From NCBI GenBank assembly GCA_014378485.1, contig JACMNO010000030.1:53007-117006 (forward strand): a stretch of 64,000 bases of DNA, read 5' to 3'. The notes beneath the pieces were generated by a model. The model was not told where the DNA came from. It saw only the letters and a list, made by a program, of their open reading frames with translations, and did not search any database. The stretch is from Bacteroidia bacterium (GTDB taxonomy: Bacteria > Bacteroidota > Bacteroidia > B-17B0 > Aurantibacillaceae). Below, piece by piece: positions 1 through 9,098 of the stretch (positions are counted from its first letter, which is position 1; each line of letters starts with the position of its first letter). The translations under genes and the position numbers were made by a program.

Positions 1-1
1 C

Positions 2-529
2 AATAAGGCTTACGGCTATTTATGGTGGCTTAATGGGAAAAATAGTTTTATGACACCTCAAATTCAATTTACTTTTTCAGGACCTTTAATGTCTAACGCG
101 CCAAGTGACATGTTTTGTGCACTCGGTAAAAATGATCAAAAAATCTATGTAGTACCTAGTCAAAATTTAGTAGTGGTAAGGCAAGGAAATAGTGCTGGTG
201 GTTTTAATTTAGCAGCTTCTGCGTTTGACAATGTATTATGGGATTATATCAATAAATTAGATTGCAGCGCAACATCTATTCAAGATAAAGGAACTAAAAT
301 TTATTCTGTATATCCAAATCCGGTTACAAACTTATTAAACATTGATAATGCCAATTCAACTCTTTATAAAATATGTGTATATGATGTTTTTGGAAAAATA
401 GTTTACGTATCTACTAAATTTGAATCCAAAATAAATATCGATTTTTCATACTTTGTTAGTGGAACTTATCTGGTAGAGTTACATGATGAAGGAAAGCAAG
501 TAATTAGAAAACTAGTTATTAAAGAATGA
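2..529 (+). CDS. Serine hydrolase (beta-lactamase family) with T9SS sorting domain, 3' part
   Basis: The reading frame is open to the left edge, so only the last 175 residues are visible and the start lies outside the window. The visible N-terminal half, with YGYLWWLNG followed by a segment like FCALGKNDQKIYVVP, resembles the C-terminal end of class C beta-lactamase/penicillin-binding-type serine hydrolases. The catalytic SxxK and YxN motifs would be upstream. The last ~75 residues, starting at IYSVYPNPVTNLLNI and ending in VIRKLVIKE, form a type A T9SS C-terminal sorting domain. This implies export to the periplasm by Sec and then across the outer membrane or onto the surface by the type IX system. 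The substrate cannot be told from this fragment. Confidence 0.75.
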   Translation, partial: NKAYGYLWWLNGKNSFMTPQIQFTFSGPLMSNAPSDMFCALGKNDQKIYVVPSQNLVVVRQGNSAGGFNLAASAFDNVLWDYINKLDCSATSIQDKGTKIYSVYPNPVTNLLNIDNANSTLYKICVYDVFGKIVYVSTKFESKINIDFSYFVSGTYLVELHDEGKQVIRKLVIKE

Positions 530-589
530 GATCTAAATGTCAGATTTAGCAATCGTACGACAAATCTGATATATTTGCCTGAAATCGTC

Positions 590-1204
590 CTATGCTTCTA
601 TCTTTACAATAACTGGAGCAACAATAAATTTCTCAATCAGCTTTTCAATCTTCTCGTTTAACTCATTTGCAAATACCAGATGCTGGCATTTAGGGAGGCT
701 CAAAGCCATTCGATCGATTTGCCCATGCGCTGCATTTTTGATTGCCATCTCAGCATCATCAATTACAAATAATTTTATTTTATTGAGGTTGAAATTTTTC
801 TTGAAATAAATTTCCATTACCCTTTTTGGGGTTCCAATCACAATATCAGTTCCAAAATAAATGGCTTCAGTTTGTTTATCAATTTTTCCGCCTTCGAAAA
901 CGGCTTCTGCTCTTAAATCAGTATTGTAAGATAACAGTTTAAACTGTTCAAGCATGGCCAACACTTTTGCTTCATCTGCCACAATAATTAAGGCTCGTGG
1001 CGCATCTTCAAATGCAGCTGTTAGTTTTTGAATGGCAGAAATAATAATCGTTGAGCTTTTTCCGCACCCCTCAGGCCCAATACCAATAACATCAGAACCA
1101 CCGTTTATTTTAGGAATACACTTTAATTGCATTTCCAATGGCTCTTCAAATCCATGTTCTGAAAGCAATGCAGCGAGTTTTTTATTTAATTTTTCTTTGA
1201 ACAT
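590..1204 (-). CDS. Stand-alone DEAD-box-like helicase N-terminal domain with degenerate motifs
   Basis: At 204 residues this covers only the first RecA-like domain of a DEAD-box RNA helicase; there is no second (HELICc) domain. A Q-motif-like PLEMQ is at residues 22-26, a Walker A GPEGCGKSS at 43-51 (usual form AxTGxGKT), and GTPKRV at 124-129 matches motif Ib (TPGR). Motif II reads DDAE (149-152) instead of DEAD, and FAN (178-180) sits where SAT is expected. The start is 2 bases after the mltG stop, so it is co-transcribed with mltG and the TauE gene. Nucleotide binding is plausible. Unwinding is unlikely without the second domain, so a regulatory or RNA-binding role is inferred only. Confidence 0.7.
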   Translation of the reverse strand: MFKEKLNKKLAALLSEHGFEEPLEMQLKCIPKINGGSDVIGIGPEGCGKSSTIIISAIQKLTAAFEDAPRALIIVADEAKVLAMLEQFKLLSYNTDLRAEAVFEGGKIDKQTEAIYFGTDIVIGTPKRVMEIYFKKNFNLNKIKLFVIDDAEMAIKNAAHGQIDRMALSLPKCQHLVFANELNEKIEKLIEKFIVAPVIVKIEA

Positions 1205-1206
1205 AG

Positions 1207-2256
1207 TTATCGTTTAATTCCTTTTCTATTTAATGCCTCCTGGTAGGCGGATGCATTTTTCATATGCACTTTGTAATCATTCGTAAAACAGGAGGTTCCG
1301 CTAAAGTTAGGGTTAGCACAAAAATAAGTAAAGTTGTGATGCGTGTAATTTAAAACTGCATTAATAGTGGTTGGATTTACCAAACAAATGGGGCCTGGAG
1401 GTAATCCTTTGTATTTATAAGTATTATAAGGAGAATCTATTTCTTTATCAGCAGAAAGTACCCGCTGCACTTCAAAATTCCCATTCGCAAAAACAATAGT
1501 TGGATCTGCCTGCAAACGCATGTCTTGTTTTAAACGGTTAATGTAAACACCTGCAATTTTTTGTTGTTCAGATTTAATATTACTTTCACTTTGCACAATA
1601 GATGCGAGTGTAACAACTTCAGGAACTCTGTAACCAATGGCTTTGGCTTTTGCTACATTTTCATTCGTCCAAACTTTATAATAAGACTTCTCTAACAAAT
1701 TAAATAATTCATCGATATGAGTTGTCCATTTTACTTCATAAGATTCAGGTATTATGAATGACATAAAATTTTCGCTATTTAATCCATATTTTTCGTTCAA
1801 TTTATTTTCATCAGAGCAATACTCTTCTAATTCTGATCTTTCAATTTCCAGTTTATCAGAAACATAATCTATGAAATGTTCTTTTGTTCGGATTTGGGAA
1901 TTAAAAAACAATTTTACCTTTTCCTGTTTAGCGTTGATGATCATCTTCACAATGGAACGATTGCTCATTTTTGCATCGATTCTATATTTACCGGAATTAA
2001 TATTCTCCGGCAAATCCATTTCTTTGGCCATCCATTCAAAGCTCTCTTGATCATCAATGATGTTTTGTGAATACAGTTCATCTAACACATCATCAAATGA
2101 GGCATTTGTTTTAATATATATAAACGTGAATTTTTTGTCGTTCAGATGAACATTATTTTTTAAAAGATTTTGATATGCCCAAAAAGCTCCAAACGCCATT
2201 AATGCCAGTACTGCAAGCAGGATAGTTTTTTTTAATACGCTTCCTTTCTTAGCCAT
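1207..2256 (-). CDS. mltG: Endolytic transglycosylase MltG (YceG-like)
   Basis: MltG cleaves nascent peptidoglycan glycan strands at the inner membrane and is thought to act as a terminase of elongation. The 349 residues have one N-terminal membrane helix (about 10-28), a LysM-like region (about 45-110) and the YceG catalytic domain. The family block is at 217-250, with ASIVQSES and later INRL and MRLQADPT, followed by SPYNTY and GLPPGPI. In many homologues the block reads ASIVEKE; here the first acidic position is Gln222 while Glu224 is kept. The start codon overlaps the stop of the upstream TauE gene by one base (TAATG), indicating translational coupling. Confidence 0.9.
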   Translation of the reverse strand: MAKKGSVLKKTILLAVLALMAFGAFWAYQNLLKNNVHLNDKKFTFIYIKTNASFDDVLDELYSQNIIDDQESFEWMAKEMDLPENINSGKYRIDAKMSNRSIVKMIINAKQEKVKLFFNSQIRTKEHFIDYVSDKLEIERSELEEYCSDENKLNEKYGLNSENFMSFIIPESYEVKWTTHIDELFNLLEKSYYKVWTNENVAKAKAIGYRVPEVVTLASIVQSESNIKSEQQKIAGVYINRLKQDMRLQADPTIVFANGNFEVQRVLSADKEIDSPYNTYKYKGLPPGPICLVNPTTINAVLNYTHHNFTYFCANPNFSGTSCFTNDYKVHMKNASAYQEALNRKGIKR

Positions 2257-3062
2257 TATAAGAATAGTTCTTTAACTAAAACAAAAATTCCAACAACCAA
2301 TGTAAACCAGCCAAAAGCCGGCTTTAGTTTCTTGCTAGGAACCTTATTGGATAATACGCTTCCTAATAAGATGCCTATACCACACACTGAGGAAATCATA
2401 AGTAAAAATTTCCAATCTAAATTTTGATGGCCTATGTTGCCTAAAAAACCAATAATTGAATTCAAGGCAACAATGCATAAGGAAGTTCCAATGGCTTTTT
2501 TAAAATTCAGGCGCATGAAGATCATCAATACCGGCACGATGATAAAACCCCCTCCTGCTCCAACGAAACCTGTAATCAAACCGATAATAACACCTAACAA
2601 TATTACAAACGGAATACCTAAAGGAGTTTTAGTAAATTCGTTCCACTTGACATCCTTTATCCTATTTGGTTTGCGGCTAATGATCATAGAATAAGAAGCG
2701 CTTAAAATAAGTAAAGCAAACACAACCATGATTAACGTATTTTTTTGAATTGCAAATCCATTAATACTAAATTCTGAAGGAATAATGGGCATAATGAATT
2801 TACGCATGCAAAAAACAGTTGTAACAGAAGCCAAAGCAAAATTTAAAATAGCCTCTGCGCTCACCTCACCTTTTTTCACATAACTAATGGCACCTACCAT
2901 TGCAGTGATTCCGACAATAAAAAGAGAATAGGTTGTTGCCAGATCGGCATCAATACACATAACATATACTAAAACCGGAACCCCCAATAACGAACCACCG
3001 CCACCAATCAATCCTAAGATCATACCTATGATTAAAAATGCTATAAGTCCTACTATGATCAT
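2256..3062 (-). CDS. TauE/SafE family sulfite/sulfonate exporter-like permease
   Basis: This 268-residue integral membrane protein has about eight hydrophobic segments and the internal duplication typical of TauE/SafE (DUF81). Glycine-rich signatures occur in each half: GLIGGGGSLLGVPVLVY near residue 18 and GFVGAGGGFIIVPVLM near 165. Characterised relatives move sulfite, sulfoacetate or other organosulfur anions across the inner membrane. No sulfur-metabolism gene lies nearby, so the substrate is unknown. It sits 47 bases after aspS and overlaps mltG by one base, so it is probably the first gene of a small tauE-mltG-helicase-like transcription unit, possibly read through from aspS. Confidence 0.85.
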   Translation of the reverse strand: MIIVGLIAFLIIGMILGLIGGGGSLLGVPVLVYVMCIDADLATTYSLFIVGITAMVGAISYVKKGEVSAEAILNFALASVTTVFCMRKFIMPIIPSEFSINGFAIQKNTLIMVVFALLILSASYSMIISRKPNRIKDVKWNEFTKTPLGIPFVILLGVIIGLITGFVGAGGGFIIVPVLMIFMRLNFKKAIGTSLCIVALNSIIGFLGNIGHQNLDWKFLLMISSVCGIGILLGSVLSNKVPSKKLKPAFGWFTLVVGIFVLVKELFL

Positions 3063-3109
3063 TTGTTTGTTTTTACCACCTCAACACTTAAGCTTTTAAC
3101 ATTACTCAT

Positions 3110-4897
3110 TTATTTTGCAACCGTGTGATTGATAACCGATGTAATATTCAATTCTTTTAATTGTTCATCACTAATCTCACTCGGACTATCGATCATGACA
3201 TCGCGTCCCGAATTATTTTTAGGAAAAGCAATAAAGTCACGAATGCTATCGCTTCCTCCAAATAGAGAACATAAACGATCAAAACCAAATGCGAGTCCGC
3301 CATGCGGTGGTGCACCAAATTCAAACGCATTCATTAAAAAACCGAATTGTTTTTGAGCTTCCTCTTTTGTGAAACCCAACAGGTCAAACATTTGTGCTTG
3401 CAGTTCCTTATTGTGGATACGGATACTTCCGCCGCCTATTTCAACACCATTAATCACTAAATCATAAGCATTAGCTCTTACAGCTCCCGGATCGGTTTTT
3501 AATAAATTAAAATCTTCCGGTTTAGGAGAAGTAAACGGATGGTGCTTGGCATGCCAACGTCCTGCTAAGGATGCCAATAAATTAGGGTCACCATCATTCC
3601 ATTCCAGCAAAGGAAAATCAATTACCCATAATGCAGAAAATTTTGTTTTATCTCTTAAACCTAAACGGCTTCCCATTTCAAGGCGTAATTCACTCATCGC
3701 TTTACGCGTCTTATCTTCAGGCCCTGCTAACACTAATATCAGGTCGCCTGGCTGCGAGCCACAGGTAACAGACCATGCTTTTAGATCTTCTTCATTATAA
3801 AATTTATCAACGCTTGATTTGATGGTGCCATCCGCATTGTGGCGTGCATAAATTAAACCGGTTGCACCAAGTTGCGGACGTTTGACCCATTCAGTCAATT
3901 CATCTAACTGTTTGCGGGTATACTCTGCTGCACCTTTGGCACATATAGCTACTACCAGTTCGGCCTCATCAAAAATTTTAAAATTCTTGGCTGATGTCAC
4001 TTGTTTGAAATCAACGAACTTCATATCGAATCGTGTATCAGGTTTGTCATTTCCATAATACTGCATCGCGTCCGCATAAGTCATATGTGGCACATGAGGC
4101 ATATCGATATTTTTTACTGTTTTAAATAAATTTCGGATCAATCCCTCAAACGTATCTAAAATATCTTTTTGTTCCACGAAGCTCATTTCACAATCAATTT
4201 GTGTGAACTCCGGCTGTCTATCAGCTCTTAAATCCTCATCCCTAAAACATTTTACGATCTGGTAATATCTGTCAAAGCCACCTACCATTAAAAGTTGTTT
4301 AAACGTTTGTGGAGATTGTGGTAGGGCATAAAATTGTCCTTCATTCATGCGGCTTGGCACCACAAAGTCACGTGCTCCTTCCGGTGTTGATTTGATCAGT
4401 ACAGGAGTTTCTACTTCCAGGAAATTTAATTTATCCAGATAGTTGCGTGTTTCAATGGCCATACGGTGTCGTAGTTCCAAATTTTTCCGGACTTCATTTC
4501 TTCTCAAATCGAGGTAACGGTATTTCATCCTTAACTCATCACCACCATCCGTATTATCTTCAATGGTAAAAGGCGGTGTGTGAGATTCGTTTAAGATTTT
4601 AAATTCCTTTACTAATATTTCAATTTCCCCTGTAGTATTATTTTTATTTTTGCTTTCACGCTCAATAACTGAACCTGATACCTGTATCACAAATTCACGG
4701 CTCACACTTCGTGCGTGCGCACTCATATCTTTATCAATCTCTTCATTGAACGCCAACTGTGTAATGCCATAACGATCTCTTAAATCAATAAATGTCATGC
4801 CGCCTAAATCTCTGGATTTTTGAACCCAGCCACATAAGGTTACTTGTTTGTTAATGTCAGATAATCTTAATTCGCCGCAGGTATGTGAACGTAACAT
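3110..4897 (-). CDS. aspS: Aspartate--tRNA ligase
   Basis: This cytoplasmic class II aminoacyl-tRNA synthetase charges tRNA-Asp. At 595 residues it has the bacterial form: an N-terminal OB-fold anticodon-binding domain (about 1-110), the class II core, and a GAD insertion domain in the middle (about 290-420). The motif 2 region reads [19 protein letters not shown], and motif 3 is the C-terminal GLAFGFDRL. The start gives the expected [12 protein letters not shown]-terminus. I cannot say from the sequence whether it is discriminating or also charges tRNA-Asn. The gene is separated from the superoxide dismutase gene upstream by a hairpin terminator. Confidence 0.97.
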   Translation of the reverse strand: MLRSHTCGELRLSDINKQVTLCGWVQKSRDLGGMTFIDLRDRYGITQLAFNEEIDKDMSAHARSVSREFVIQVSGSVIERESKNKNNTTGEIEILVKEFKILNESHTPPFTIEDNTDGGDELRMKYRYLDLRRNEVRKNLELRHRMAIETRNYLDKLNFLEVETPVLIKSTPEGARDFVVPSRMNEGQFYALPQSPQTFKQLLMVGGFDRYYQIVKCFRDEDLRADRQPEFTQIDCEMSFVEQKDILDTFEGLIRNLFKTVKNIDMPHVPHMTYADAMQYYGNDKPDTRFDMKFVDFKQVTSAKNFKIFDEAELVVAICAKGAAEYTRKQLDELTEWVKRPQLGATGLIYARHNADGTIKSSVDKFYNEEDLKAWSVTCGSQPGDLILVLAGPEDKTRKAMSELRLEMGSRLGLRDKTKFSALWVIDFPLLEWNDGDPNLLASLAGRWHAKHHPFTSPKPEDFNLLKTDPGAVRANAYDLVINGVEIGGGSIRIHNKELQAQMFDLLGFTKEEAQKQFGFLMNAFEFGAPPHGGLAFGFDRLCSLFGGSDSIRDFIAFPKNNSGRDVMIDSPSEISDEQLKELNITSVINHTVAK

Positions 4898-4950
4898 AGT
4901 AAAAATTTAAGGAACAAATTTACCGAAAAAGGACGAGATTGAGAAAACAA

Positions 4951-4980
4951 AAATCCCGGATAAAAGCTTTACCGGGATTC
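4951..4980 (-). terminator. Rho-independent terminator after the superoxide dismutase gene
   Basis: AATCCCGG (4952-4959) pairs with CCGGGATT (4972-4979), and the inner TAAA/TTTA lengthens the stem. Read on the minus strand it lies just past the dismutase stop and is followed by TTTTTGTTTT. It separates that gene from aspS. Confidence 0.8.
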
Positions 4981-4994
4981 AGTTTTTTACAATT

Positions 4995-5735
4995 CTATGC
5001 TTTATTAAATAGCTCTTCCGCTTTTTCCCAGTTGGCTATATTCCACCAATTTAAAATATAATCAGCGCGCTTATTTTGATACTTTAAATAATAGGCGTGT
5101 TCCCATACATCGAAAGCCATAATGATTTTTCCCTGTTGCTCGGCAACTTTCATTAATGGATTATCCTGGTTTGGTGTTGTAGTGATCACCAACTTTCCTT
5201 TTTGTTCAATGAGCCAGCACCAACCGCTTCCAAAGTGTTTAGTTGCTTTCTCAGAAAACTGTTTTTTAAATTCATCAAACGATTTAAATTCCTTATTAAT
5301 GGCTTCTGCTAATTTTCCGGAAGGAATATTTGATTTTGCTTCCTTATTTGGCTTCAATAAAGTCCAGAATAAAGTATGATTAACATGGCCTCCTAAATTA
5401 TTGCGGATAACGCTTGAGGTAGTAGCATCGAGTTGTTTACATTTTGTTAAATCATCCACCTGAAAGTTAATGTTGGTAGAAGGTGTTTCGTTTAATTTAT
5501 TAACGTAAGCTTGATGATGTTTTGTGAAATGGATCGTCATCGTTTGCTCATCAATAAAAGGCTCTAATGCATTATAGGCATAAGGCAAAGGAGCCAGTGT
5601 GAAAGGAGCAGATGAAGGGTTTTGGTTACCAAAGGTTTCCAATGCTAATAGCTGATCATTACTCACTAATTTGGTTGCGATGCCTGAAAGACCCAACAGT
5701 CCAATTTTTTTAAAGAAAGCTCTTCTATCACTCAT
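4995..5735 (-). CDS. Superoxide dismutase (Fe/Mn family), probably Tat-exported
   Basis: The enzyme converts superoxide to oxygen and hydrogen peroxide. The metal ligands are recognisable by family alignment: His69 (in MTIHFTKHH), His120 (HVNHTLFW), Asp209 and His213 (DVWEHAYY). The outer-sphere glutamine is in PNQDNPLM (Gln190), and GGHVNH is the Mn-type pattern, so it is more like SodA than iron SodB; cambialistic use is possible. The first ~25 residues, MSDRRAFFKKIGLLGLSG, look like a twin-arginine signal (RRAFFK then a hydrophobic stretch), which would put the folded metalloenzyme in the periplasm. The protein is longer (246 aa) than cytoplasmic SODs (about 200), consistent with this leader. 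Confidence 0.92.
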   Translation of the reverse strand: MSDRRAFFKKIGLLGLSGIATKLVSNDQLLALETFGNQNPSSAPFTLAPLPYAYNALEPFIDEQTMTIHFTKHHQAYVNKLNETPSTNINFQVDDLTKCKQLDATTSSVIRNNLGGHVNHTLFWTLLKPNKEAKSNIPSGKLAEAINKEFKSFDEFKKQFSEKATKHFGSGWCWLIEQKGKLVITTTPNQDNPLMKVAEQQGKIIMAFDVWEHAYYLKYQNKRADYILNWWNIANWEKAEELFNKA

Positions 5736-5787
5736 AATATTTAATTTTTAAAGTTGACTTTAATCCAGCTGACATTGTAAAATGAAA

Positions 5788-6300
5788 TTAAAACTGAATT
5801 AATAATTGATTTTTTTCAACAGCAATTCCTTTCGTGATGGCTATCTTTTTAATCACACCATCAGTAGGTGATTTTAATATGTTTTCCATTTTCATGGCCT
5901 CCAAAACGATCAAAGGATCACCTTTTTTCACTTCCTGACCTTCTGTTACCAATATATTCAATACCATGCCAGGCATCGGCGCTTTAATGTCATTTACCTT
6001 TTTAGCTGCTAAATTATCAAGCCCAAGGCTATGTAACAAGTCATCATATTTGTCTTTAATATCAAGGCTGTATGAGGTATTATTGATCTTCACCACCATT
6101 TTTTTTTCTTCTGGAATATGCTTTACGATCTCAAGATTATAGGAGATGTTGTCTTTCAACAAATGATATATTCCTTCCCTTACTTTAATAATATCTGCTG
6201 AAAATTCTGTGCCATTCAGTGTGCCAGAAATAACATCCTTGTTTTGCTTGTGAAGTTCTGTTTTGAACTCTTTTGAGCCGTTTACTGTGATTGTATACAT
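5788..6300 (-). CDS. Biotin/lipoyl carrier domain protein (acyl-CoA carboxylase BCCP-like)
   Basis: The C-terminal ~75 residues form a biotinyl domain: APMPGMVLNILV, the biotin-acceptor motif EAMKMEN with Lys137, then the mirrored half DGVIKKIAI. This layout (about 160-170 residues with an N-terminal beta-rich region) is common in Bacteroidota as the carrier subunit of propionyl- or acetyl-CoA carboxylases. The carboxyltransferase and biotin carboxylase are not in the window. The open frame extends six codons further up (ATG at 6318). I chose the ATG at 6300 because MYTITVNGS matches the usual N-terminus of this family. Confidence 0.85.
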   Translation of the reverse strand: MYTITVNGSKEFKTELHKQNKDVISGTLNGTEFSADIIKVREGIYHLLKDNISYNLEIVKHIPEEKKMVVKINNTSYSLDIKDKYDDLLHSLGLDNLAAKKVNDIKAPMPGMVLNILVTEGQEVKKGDPLIVLEAMKMENILKSPTDGVIKKIAITKGIAVEKNQLLIQF

Positions 6301-6334
6301 AGCGTAAATGTAAATCAAAATAGTGGAAATAAAT

Positions 6335-6360
6335 ACGCCCCGAATGTTTTTCGGGGCGTT
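6335..6360 (-). terminator. Hairpin terminator after the 269-aa secreted-protein gene
   Basis: ACGCCCCGAA pairs with TTCGGGGCGT around a four- to five-base loop. It lies between the stop of the 269-aa gene and the start of the biotin carrier gene. The trailing run on the minus strand (ATTTATTT) is imperfect. On the plus strand TTTTAT follows. Confidence 0.65.
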
Positions 6361-6381
6361 TTATAATATTTATGTAAGATT

Positions 6382-7191
6382 TTATTTCTTAATGAATTCT
6401 TCCATTTTATTGTCAAAGTTTAAGAAGTATCCTCCTTTAGCAAGGTTGGAAGCATCTACTGTTGACCCAAATCCTCTTTTTACAACATTACCATATTGGT
6501 CATAAATTTCATACATGGTATCGTGAGGTTTATCACCTGCAACAAAACTAATGTCTTTAGAAACTTTTATTGGAGCAAATGATATTTCAGGTTCACCAGA
6601 GACAAAGTCAACAGGCTTAGATAATCGAGGCTGACCGCTATAATCTGTTTGACGGACCCTCACCTGGTTTTTTCCGGAATGTGGTGTAACTTTAAACGTA
6701 TAATCATTTGTTGTTGGGGTACCTTTACCATCTACTTCACCAACTTTCACCCATTTGTTCCATCGGAACTGCTCAATTGCAAAAGCAAGTTTCCCTGTTT
6801 CTGATTTCGTTGCCCATTTTACACTTCCATCTTTATCAACCGTCATTGATATTACTTCAAATGTACTTTTAGGTTTTAGAACTTCAGGGTTTAAGACTTT
6901 AGGCTTGCAGTCTTCTTTATGTTTAATTTTTATTTCAACTTTTTCACCAATCGCTAATTTGTGTGGTTTGAAATCAATTTCAAATGCGCTTGAATTTGTT
7001 TCATCAGTAGTAATGTTTCCATTAACGAGAACTTCCGTTACGCAAAAACCAACACCTCCACTACCAAAAGGGTTTTGTACATAAAGGTTTTTACCTTGGT
7101 AATTTCCTTCTAATATAATAACACCGCCTTGCGAAAATCCTTTAAGTGAAAAGATTAAGGAAAGTATTAATAATGAATAAATTTGTTTCAT
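6382..7191 (-). CDS. Secreted protein of unknown function with weak T9SS-like tail
   Basis: I do not recognise a characterised family. The 269 residues begin with a clear Sec signal peptide (about 1-20, ending GFSQ). Next come a beta-rich region with NPFGSGGVGFCVTEVLVNG, a probable mid-chain fibronectin/Ig-like segment (KWVKVGEVDG to NQVRVRQTDYSG), and a C-terminal part with MYEIYDQYGNVVKRGFG and KGGYFLNFDN. That last part resembles a short or divergent T9SS sorting domain. A periplasmic, surface or secreted location is likely. The gene stands alone between two intergenic gaps, with a hairpin terminator behind it. Confidence 0.6.
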   Translation of the reverse strand: MKQIYSLLILSLIFSLKGFSQGGVIILEGNYQGKNLYVQNPFGSGGVGFCVTEVLVNGNITTDETNSSAFEIDFKPHKLAIGEKVEIKIKHKEDCKPKVLNPEVLKPKSTFEVISMTVDKDGSVKWATKSETGKLAFAIEQFRWNKWVKVGEVDGKGTPTTNDYTFKVTPHSGKNQVRVRQTDYSGQPRLSKPVDFVSGEPEISFAPIKVSKDISFVAGDKPHDTMYEIYDQYGNVVKRGFGSTVDASNLAKGGYFLNFDNKMEEFIKK

Positions 7192-7304
7192 AGTCAGTTT
7201 GTTTTAGCACGTCTGCGAAAAGTCCTGCAATATTAAAACGATATTTGAGAAAAACAAAATAAAAAACACTTTATTTATTTAAAAAATGTAAATAGTCAGT
7301 AAAA

Positions 7305-7336
7305 TTTCAAAAACAGTCGATTAATTGTTATATTTA
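7305..7336 (+). promoter_or_regulatory. Candidate Bacteroidota-type promoter for the peptide-binding lipoprotein gene
   Basis: TTTC (7305-7308, consensus -33 TTTG) and TATATTTA (7329-7336, consensus -7 TAnnTTTG) are 20 bases apart, in a 171-base AT-rich gap between divergent genes. Each element has one mismatch to the Bacteroides sigma-ABfr consensus. No transcript data support it. Confidence 0.35.
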
Positions 7337-7362
7337 GGCAGTTGTAAAAAATTTCAATAATT

Positions 7363-9051
7363 ATGAATTTTAACATTTCGATATTAGCTTTAGTGAGCTC
7401 TTTAATATTTTTTGGTTGTAAAGATATTGAGGGCAATGGTAAACAATCCGGTAAAAATGGCGGCACTTTTGTGATGGCTGAAAACAATCAGATTGCCACA
7501 CTCTATCCACTCTCTATTACCTCACAAGTTGAAGGGCTTGTAACTTCGCAAATACATGAATGTCTTGTACGCTTGGATGCAAAAACCCTTGAATTAACTC
7601 CTGGACTAGCTGAAAAATGGGAATATTCCGGAGATGGTAAAATTATTACATTTCACATAGTAAAAGCCGCTCATTTTCAAGATGATAAATGTTATAAAGA
7701 CGGAAAAGGACCTGAAATTACAAGTAAGGATATAAAATTTACATTAGAAAACATGTCTGCCAAGACTGAAAATAATTATCAATTTAATACGATTTTAAAA
7801 GGCCGGTTAGCAGGTGCAACAGAGTTTTTTGATAAAAAAACAAATACTATTTCAGGGATAAAAATCATTGACGAGTACACATTTTCACTTGAATTGGTTA
7901 ACCCAAGTTTAAGCTTTTTAAAGTTATTAGCAAATCCCGCAGCAGCAATTATTAATGAAACGGCTAACAAAGCTTATGGGCAAGACCTAAAAACGGGTGC
8001 CGGTCCGTTTATGTATGATCAATCTTCCTCTAAGGAAAAAGTGGTGTTGGTTAAAAACCCACATTATTTTTTAAAGGATAGTGCTGGTTATTCATTGCCC
8101 TACCTTGACTCTGTTGTAGTGCTGATAACACCTTCTATTGAGGATGGATTATCTCTTTTTGAAAACCAAAAAGTTGACCTTATCAACACCCTACCTTCAT
8201 TAAGGGTTAAGGATGTGGTTGAAAAAAACATTAAAGAGTTTATAAGTCATCCTCCAAAATCCCTATTGCAAAGAGAACCAGAAATGTACAGCCAGTTTTA
8301 TGTTTTTAATACTAAGCAAAAACCTTTTGATAACGCAAAAGTGAGACAAGCAATCAATTACGCGATCGATAGAGAGAAGCTTGTGGATAATGTATTGCAA
8401 GGGCAAGCAATTGGCGCTGCCTTTTACGGCATTACACCTAACACTTTCACTGGGTATGACATAAAAAAAATAAAGGGGTATAATTTAGATATTGAGAAGG
8501 CAAAAAAACTTCTTAATGAAGCTGGATTCCCTAATGCAAAAGGCTTTCCGGAAGTAAGAATTATTGTGAACTCAGGAAATTCAAGAAATAGTTCAGTAGC
8601 AGTTGAATTACAAAAACAGTTAAAGGAAAATTTAAACATCAATGTTAATTTTGAATCATTACCCAATGTTCAAAAATATAATCTGCAGATGCACGGAAAA
8701 AGTGATATTTACAGAGATGCGTGGGTTGCTGACTTTCCAAGCCCTGAATCTTTTTTAAGTTTATTTGTAGGCGATGGGGTGCCTGCCGATATTGAAGCAT
8801 CCAGTTTCCCTAATACATCACGCTATCAGAATTCTATGTATGATGAGTACTTTAAAAAAGGACGTGATTCAAACAATAAAGATACCAGTTATGCTTATTT
8901 TATGAAAGCTGAACAGGTGCTGATGGATGATGCTGTTGTGATTCCATTGTGGTATGAAGGCTCTTACCGTTTATTAACTAACAATGTAAAAGGGTTAAAT
9001 TTAAACGCAATGCGTTATTATGACCTAACCAAAACATACAAAGTTAAATAA
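7363..9051 (+). CDS. Peptide/oligopeptide ABC transporter substrate-binding lipoprotein (SBP family 5)
   Basis: This is a 562-residue periplasmic binding protein of the OppA/DppA class (SBP_bac_5). The N-terminus is a lipoprotein signal ending in the lipobox FFGC, so Cys19 is probably lipidated. Family features include the opening that names the binding register (TLYPLSITSQVEG), LTPGLAEKWEYSGDGK, and the DNAKVRQAINYAIDREKLV block (about 320-340). Members deliver peptides, nickel or other small ligands to an ABC permease, but no OppBCDF-type permease lies nearby, so the ligand and partner are unknown. It heads a plus-strand run with the J-domain, hydrolase and GNAT genes at gaps of 47, 2 and 8 bases. 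Confidence 0.88.
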   Translation: MNFNISILALVSSLIFFGCKDIEGNGKQSGKNGGTFVMAENNQIATLYPLSITSQVEGLVTSQIHECLVRLDAKTLELTPGLAEKWEYSGDGKIITFHIVKAAHFQDDKCYKDGKGPEITSKDIKFTLENMSAKTENNYQFNTILKGRLAGATEFFDKKTNTISGIKIIDEYTFSLELVNPSLSFLKLLANPAAAIINETANKAYGQDLKTGAGPFMYDQSSSKEKVVLVKNPHYFLKDSAGYSLPYLDSVVVLITPSIEDGLSLFENQKVDLINTLPSLRVKDVVEKNIKEFISHPPKSLLQREPEMYSQFYVFNTKQKPFDNAKVRQAINYAIDREKLVDNVLQGQAIGAAFYGITPNTFTGYDIKKIKGYNLDIEKAKKLLNEAGFPNAKGFPEVRIIVNSGNSRNSSVAVELQKQLKENLNINVNFESLPNVQKYNLQMHGKSDIYRDAWVADFPSPESFLSLFVGDGVPADIEASSFPNTSRYQNSMYDEYFKKGRDSNNKDTSYAYFMKAEQVLMDDAVVIPLWYEGSYRLLTNNVKGLNLNAMRYYDLTKTYKVK

Positions 9052-9098
9052 CAATCTAAGATGTTTATCTGAACAATCAGGTAACGGTTTCTCATTTA

